From: Mycolicibacterium sp. BiH015
GTDB lineage: Bacteria; Actinomycetota; Actinomycetes; Mycobacteriales; Mycobacteriaceae
Direction: 5' to 3'
Length of the DNA stretch: 64,000 bases
Assembly: GCF_027706845.1 (NCBI RefSeq)
Contig: NZ_JAQGCZ010000005.1
Location: 248,001 to 312,000 of the forward strand
Below are positions 60,963 through 64,000 of this stretch, piece by piece. How positions within the stretch are numbered: the stretch's first letter is position 1; each line of letters starts with the position of its first letter. Below the pieces are notes generated by a model. It searched no databases and was not told the DNA's origin. It saw nothing but the letters and a program-made list of their open reading frames with translations. Made by a program: the position numbers and the translations under genes.

Positions 60963-62471
60963 ATGGCTTCCCTGTGGACCGACGGTCGTACCGAAACCCC
61001 CTCGCGCCCAGACGAGGTGGCAAACGTGCGGAGCGCGGATGTGATCGTGGTCGGGGCCGGTATCACCGGTCTTACCACCGCGCTGCTGCTGGCCCGCGCC
61101 GGCAAGAAGGTGGTGGTCGTCGAAGCGCGTCACGTCGGCGCGTGCACGACGGGCAACACCACCGGCAAGGTGAGCGTGCTGCAAGGCAGCAAGCTTTCCA
61201 ACATCGCGGCCAAGCACGATACGTCGACGCTGCGCGCCTACGTCACCGGCAACACCGAGGGACGTGACTGGCTGCTCCGCTACTGCGACGACCACGGCGT
61301 GAGCGTCCAGCGCGAGGACGACAACGCGTATGCGCAGAACGACAAGGGCCTCGGCTCGGTGCGAAAGATTCTCGCGGCCTGCAGGGAAGCCGAACTCGAC
61401 GCTGTATGGGTCGACGAAGCCGACGTGCCGTTCCCGTTCGCCGGCGGCGTGCGCCTGCGCGACCAGGCCCAGCTCGACCCGATGCCTTACCTGTCAAGCG
61501 TGGTGACCGAGCTGGAACGGCACGGCGGAACGCTGCTGCAGGGAGTGCGCGCGACAGCGGTGTCGGGGACGGGGCCGGTCACCGTCACGCTGAGAATGAC
61601 GGCCGAACCTCAGGACACCCGGGATCAGCAGTTCTCCATCACCGCGCAGCAGTGCGTGCTGGCGACCGGGATCCCGCTCCTCGACCGCGGATTCTTCTTC
61701 GCCAGGGCTGAGCCGATGCGTTCGTACTGCATGGCTTTCGACGTCCCGGGCGACATCACCCGGTCGATGTACATCTCCGTCGACTCGCCCTCGCGGTCGG
61801 TGCGGTATGCCCCCACCCCGTCGGGGGACAAGCTCATCGTCGGCGGTGCGGGCCATTCCGTCGGCAGGTCGGCCCATCCCAAGGCCGCGGTCGACGAGTT
61901 GGCGCGCTGGGCGACCCTGCACTATCCGGGTGCGGTGCAGACACACTTCTGGTCTGCCCAGGACTACCACCCGGCAGACGAGCTGCCCTACGTGGGTCCG
62001 CTGCTGCCCAAGCTTGAAAACATCATGGTGGCAACGGGTTTCGACAAGTGGGGAATGACCAACGGGGTGGCGGCGGCGCTGGCGCTGTCGTCGCGCATCC
62101 TCGGCGGCCGAATGGACTGGGCGCAGGCCTTCGCCAGCTGGAGCCCGCATGAGCTCAAGGGGATACCGACCGCCCTGCAAGTCAACTTCGAGGTCGGGCT
62201 GTATCTGGCCAAGGGCTGGGTCGCACCGGCGACGACGCCGTCGCAGACACCGGAAGAAGGTCAGGGCCGCGTCAGTGGGCCGCCCTGGCGGCTCCGCGCG
62301 AGCAGCGTCGTCGACGGAGTGGAGCGCACCGTGTCACCGGTCTGCCCGCACCTGGGCGGGATCGTCAACTGGAACGACGCCGACCAGGCGTGGGAATGCC
62401 CGCTGCACGGTTCCCGTTTCGCGCCCGACGGCGCGCTCCTGGAAGGGCCGGCGACCCGGGGCCTGCGCTGA
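60963..62471 (+). CDS. FAD-dependent oxidoreductase with C-terminal Rieske domain
   Basis: 502 residues. N-terminal DAO-like fold: Rossmann DVIVVGAGITGLTTALLLARAGKKVVVVEA, a GACTTGNTTGKVSVLQG loop near the flavin, and VATGFDKWGMTNGVAAALALS near residue 355. A Rieske [2Fe-2S] domain closes the protein (CPHLGGIVNW and CPLHGSRF ligands, C-x-H then C-x2-H). Such fusions oxidise amines or amino acids, but the substrate is unknown. Start at MASLWTDGRTE. Its TGA and the AraC gene stop abut in TGATCA. Confidence 0.88.
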   Translation: MASLWTDGRTETPSRPDEVANVRSADVIVVGAGITGLTTALLLARAGKKVVVVEARHVGACTTGNTTGKVSVLQGSKLSNIAAKHDTSTLRAYVTGNTEGRDWLLRYCDDHGVSVQREDDNAYAQNDKGLGSVRKILAACREAELDAVWVDEADVPFPFAGGVRLRDQAQLDPMPYLSSVVTELERHGGTLLQGVRATAVSGTGPVTVTLRMTAEPQDTRDQQFSITAQQCVLATGIPLLDRGFFFARAEPMRSYCMAFDVPGDITRSMYISVDSPSRSVRYAPTPSGDKLIVGGAGHSVGRSAHPKAAVDELARWATLHYPGAVQTHFWSAQDYHPADELPYVGPLLPKLENIMVATGFDKWGMTNGVAAALALSSRILGGRMDWAQAFASWSPHELKGIPTALQVNFEVGLYLAKGWVAPATTPSQTPEEGQGRVSGPPWRLRASSVVDGVERTVSPVCPHLGGIVNWNDADQAWECPLHGSRFAPDGALLEGPATRGLR

Positions 62472-63455
62472 TCAGCTCCGCAACGTGTCCGAGGGATTTC
62501 GGCCGTAGGCCTGGCGGTACATCGATGCGAAGCGTCCCGTATGCGCGAAACCCCAACGTGCGGAGACCATTCCGATGGTCGTCGTGGACGGGTCTGACGC
62601 GAGTAGATCCCGGTGGGCGTGGTCGAGCCGTACCCGGCGCAGGTATTCCATCGGGGTGACGTCCAGTTGTCTGCGGAACATGTACTGCAGCGCGCGGGGG
62701 GTGACGTGCACGCTCGCGGCGATGTCGGTGAGCGCGATGTCTTCCTCGACGTTGCTCTCGATGTAGGCGATGGCGCGCCGCAGCAGGGGCGGCCTGTTGT
62801 CGAGCCGGTCACGCGCGGTGGGCTCGGGCGTCACGTTGGTCGGCAGGGTCGCGAGGACGACGGCGGCGAGCATGGACGCGGTGGTCGACGCGACCAGGGG
62901 GGTCGGTTCGGCGCCCTCGGCGTAGACGATGGTGCGCACATAGTCGATGGCGGCGCTCAACTGTGTCTTCGCCTGTTCTGAGACGGGTCGGTGCCCGACC
63001 AGGCGCACGTTGGTCTCGGCGCCGTCGTCGGGGGTCGCCACCCTGTCGAGGAGGGCGGTGTCCAGCATCGTCAGGTCGTACTTGGATTCGCACACGCGAC
63101 CCGAGAAGGGCAGGTCAGGCTGCGATAGCAGCGTCACGTCGCCGGGGGTGAAGACGTCCTGGCCCTCGTCGACGAAGTTCTCCTCGATATGACCGGTGTG
63201 CACTCGGCACAGGCACACCCGTCCGAGCGGGGCGGCGTCGTAGGACACGCGGAAGTCGAACTGCACGTCGTCGAAGCTGACGGGCCCGAGCCAACGGCGA
63301 TCGATGCGCGCCGCGGGACGTTCGTCCTCGCCTGCGCTGATGGTCATCTTCGTATAGGCGCGTACCAGGAACTCCTCGGTGGCACCCAGGTCGGTGCTCT
63401 CGAAGTGGAGGTTCTCGCCTGCAGGCGAGGCGGACGGTGATGTTTGCATGCGCAT
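62472..63455 (-). CDS. AraC-family transcriptional regulator
   Basis: 327 residues. N-terminal cupin-like ligand domain (about 35-190) and C-terminal double HTH (LTDIAASVHVTPRALQYMFRRQLDVTPMEYLRRVRLDHAHRDLL, then ARWGFAHTGRFASMYRQAYGRNPS). Convergent with the FAD-Rieske gene and divergent from the response-regulator gene, so it may regulate either. Start at MRMQTSPS or six nucleotides later. Confidence 0.9.
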   Translation of the reverse strand: MRMQTSPSASPAGENLHFESTDLGATEEFLVRAYTKMTISAGEDERPAARIDRRWLGPVSFDDVQFDFRVSYDAAPLGRVCLCRVHTGHIEENFVDEGQDVFTPGDVTLLSQPDLPFSGRVCESKYDLTMLDTALLDRVATPDDGAETNVRLVGHRPVSEQAKTQLSAAIDYVRTIVYAEGAEPTPLVASTTASMLAAVVLATLPTNVTPEPTARDRLDNRPPLLRRAIAYIESNVEEDIALTDIAASVHVTPRALQYMFRRQLDVTPMEYLRRVRLDHAHRDLLASDPSTTTIGMVSARWGFAHTGRFASMYRQAYGRNPSDTLRS

Positions 63456-63577
63456 ACCCGCTGTGTTCGCGGTGGAGAGGCGCTGGCTCGACCCCAGAAC
63501 CGTCCACGATACCGGGGCGTCTCCGGATCAGGGCCGACGCCGCCCCCGCTGTGGGAAGCTGAGCGCATGGTGAGGCG

Positions 63578-64000
63578 GTGAGCAGCGAAAAGGTCCGCGT
63601 GGTGGTCGGTGACGACCACCCGATGTTCCGCGACGGCGTGGTGCGGGCGCTGCAGTCCAGCGACTCGATCGCCGTCGTCGCCGAGGCCGACGACGGGACG
63701 TCGGCGCTGGAGGCGATCCGCGCGCACCGCCCCCACGTCGCGCTGCTGGACTACCGGATGCCTGGCATGGATGGAGCCGAGGTCGCCGCCGCGGTGCTGC
63801 GCGACGCGCTGCCCACCCGGGTGCTGCTCATCTCTGCGCACGACGAATCCGCCATCGTCTACCGCGCACTGCAGGACGGGGCGGCCGGATTCCTGCCGAA
63901 GGAGTCCACCCGCAGCGAGCTGGTCAGGGCGGTGCTCGACTGCGCGAACGGGCGCGATGTCGTGGCGCCCAGCCTGGCCGCCGGCTTGGCCGGCGAGATC
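63578..64000 (+). CDS. NarL/FixJ-type response regulator, 3' end beyond window
   Basis: The 141 codons present form the receiver domain: acidic pair VVVGDDHPMFRDGV, phospho-acceptor Asp in VALLDYRMPGMDG, Thr/Ser in LLISAHDESA and Lys in GFLPKESTR. The next residues (VLDCANGRDVVAPSLAAGL) begin the usual linker, so a LuxR-type HTH is expected outside. GTG start at 63578, overlapping the stop of a four-codon ORF (ATG at 63567). No histidine kinase gene is visible upstream. Confidence 0.92.
   Translation, partial: MSSEKVRVVVGDDHPMFRDGVVRALQSSDSIAVVAEADDGTSALEAIRAHRPHVALLDYRMPGMDGAEVAAAVLRDALPTRVLLISAHDESAIVYRALQDGAAGFLPKESTRSELVRAVLDCANGRDVVAPSLAAGLAGEI

Overview
The window is chromosomal DNA of a Mycobacterium-type actinobacterium, most likely a fast-growing saprophytic Mycolicibacterium. 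The evidence is the high GC content; the oriC-proximal pknB-pknA-pbpA-rodA-pstP-fhaB-fhaA-tRNA-Leu order; a whiB6 gene; a block matching M. tuberculosis Rv0144 to Rv0154c (TetR, methyltransferase, ALDH, SDR, quinone oxidoreductase, ptpB, fadE2); a mycothiol-dependent-type enzyme; and a fructose PTS like that of M. smegmatis. No phage, insertion sequence or CRISPR array was seen.

Layout. 1-9424: cell-shape/division signalling operon on the minus strand, ending at tRNA-Leu(CAG) with a strong terminator. 9462-19066: small secreted proteins, a lipoprotein/alpha-beta hydrolase pair, OmdA-like and ChaB-like proteins, an aldehyde dehydrogenase, RecQ, an MFS transporter and a divergent GATase1-AraC regulator. 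19074-26087: a compact phosphonate cluster with an ABC importer, a phosphonatase-like hydrolase and an FAD oxidoreductase on the minus strand, facing a PhnZ-like HD protein and a PhnF-like GntR regulator. A perfect PhnF-type operator lies between the two halves. 26118-32725: mostly single housekeeping or unknown genes (mycothiol-type enzyme, FDOR, thioesterase, GNAT, pirin, EVE, a DivIVA-motif protein coupled to an acyl-CoA carboxyltransferase).

32898-36303 looks like the edge of a lost ESX-1 locus: whiB6, a double-HTH regulator, a proline-rich MinD-like ATPase, and then only the first 120 codons of espG1. The fructose PTS genes (ptsH-fruA-fruK-fruR and the divergent, apparently leaderless ptsI) follow at once. 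42153-46359 holds a small protein, a second pirin, an FUSC membrane protein and a TetR. 46500-57313 is the Rv0144-Rv0154c-like block with extra genes inserted (HAD, methyltransferase, DUF456, an SOS-box DUF222/HNH gene). 57362-64000 holds a P450 with an uncharacterised partner, a frameshifted Orn/Lys/Arg decarboxylase, an FAD-Rieske oxidoreductase with an AraC regulator, and the start of a NarL-type response regulator.

Genes within operons are tightly packed, with many ATGA/GTGA stop-start overlaps. The most unusual signals are a tandemly duplicated pknA start region that makes two coupled nine-residue leader ORFs, the espG1 deletion scar, the phosphonate cluster and its operator, the LexA box covering the start codon of the DUF222 gene, and a minus-strand terminator embedded in the 3' end of the carboxyltransferase gene. 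Family names come from reading motifs and remembered family features; no database search was possible.
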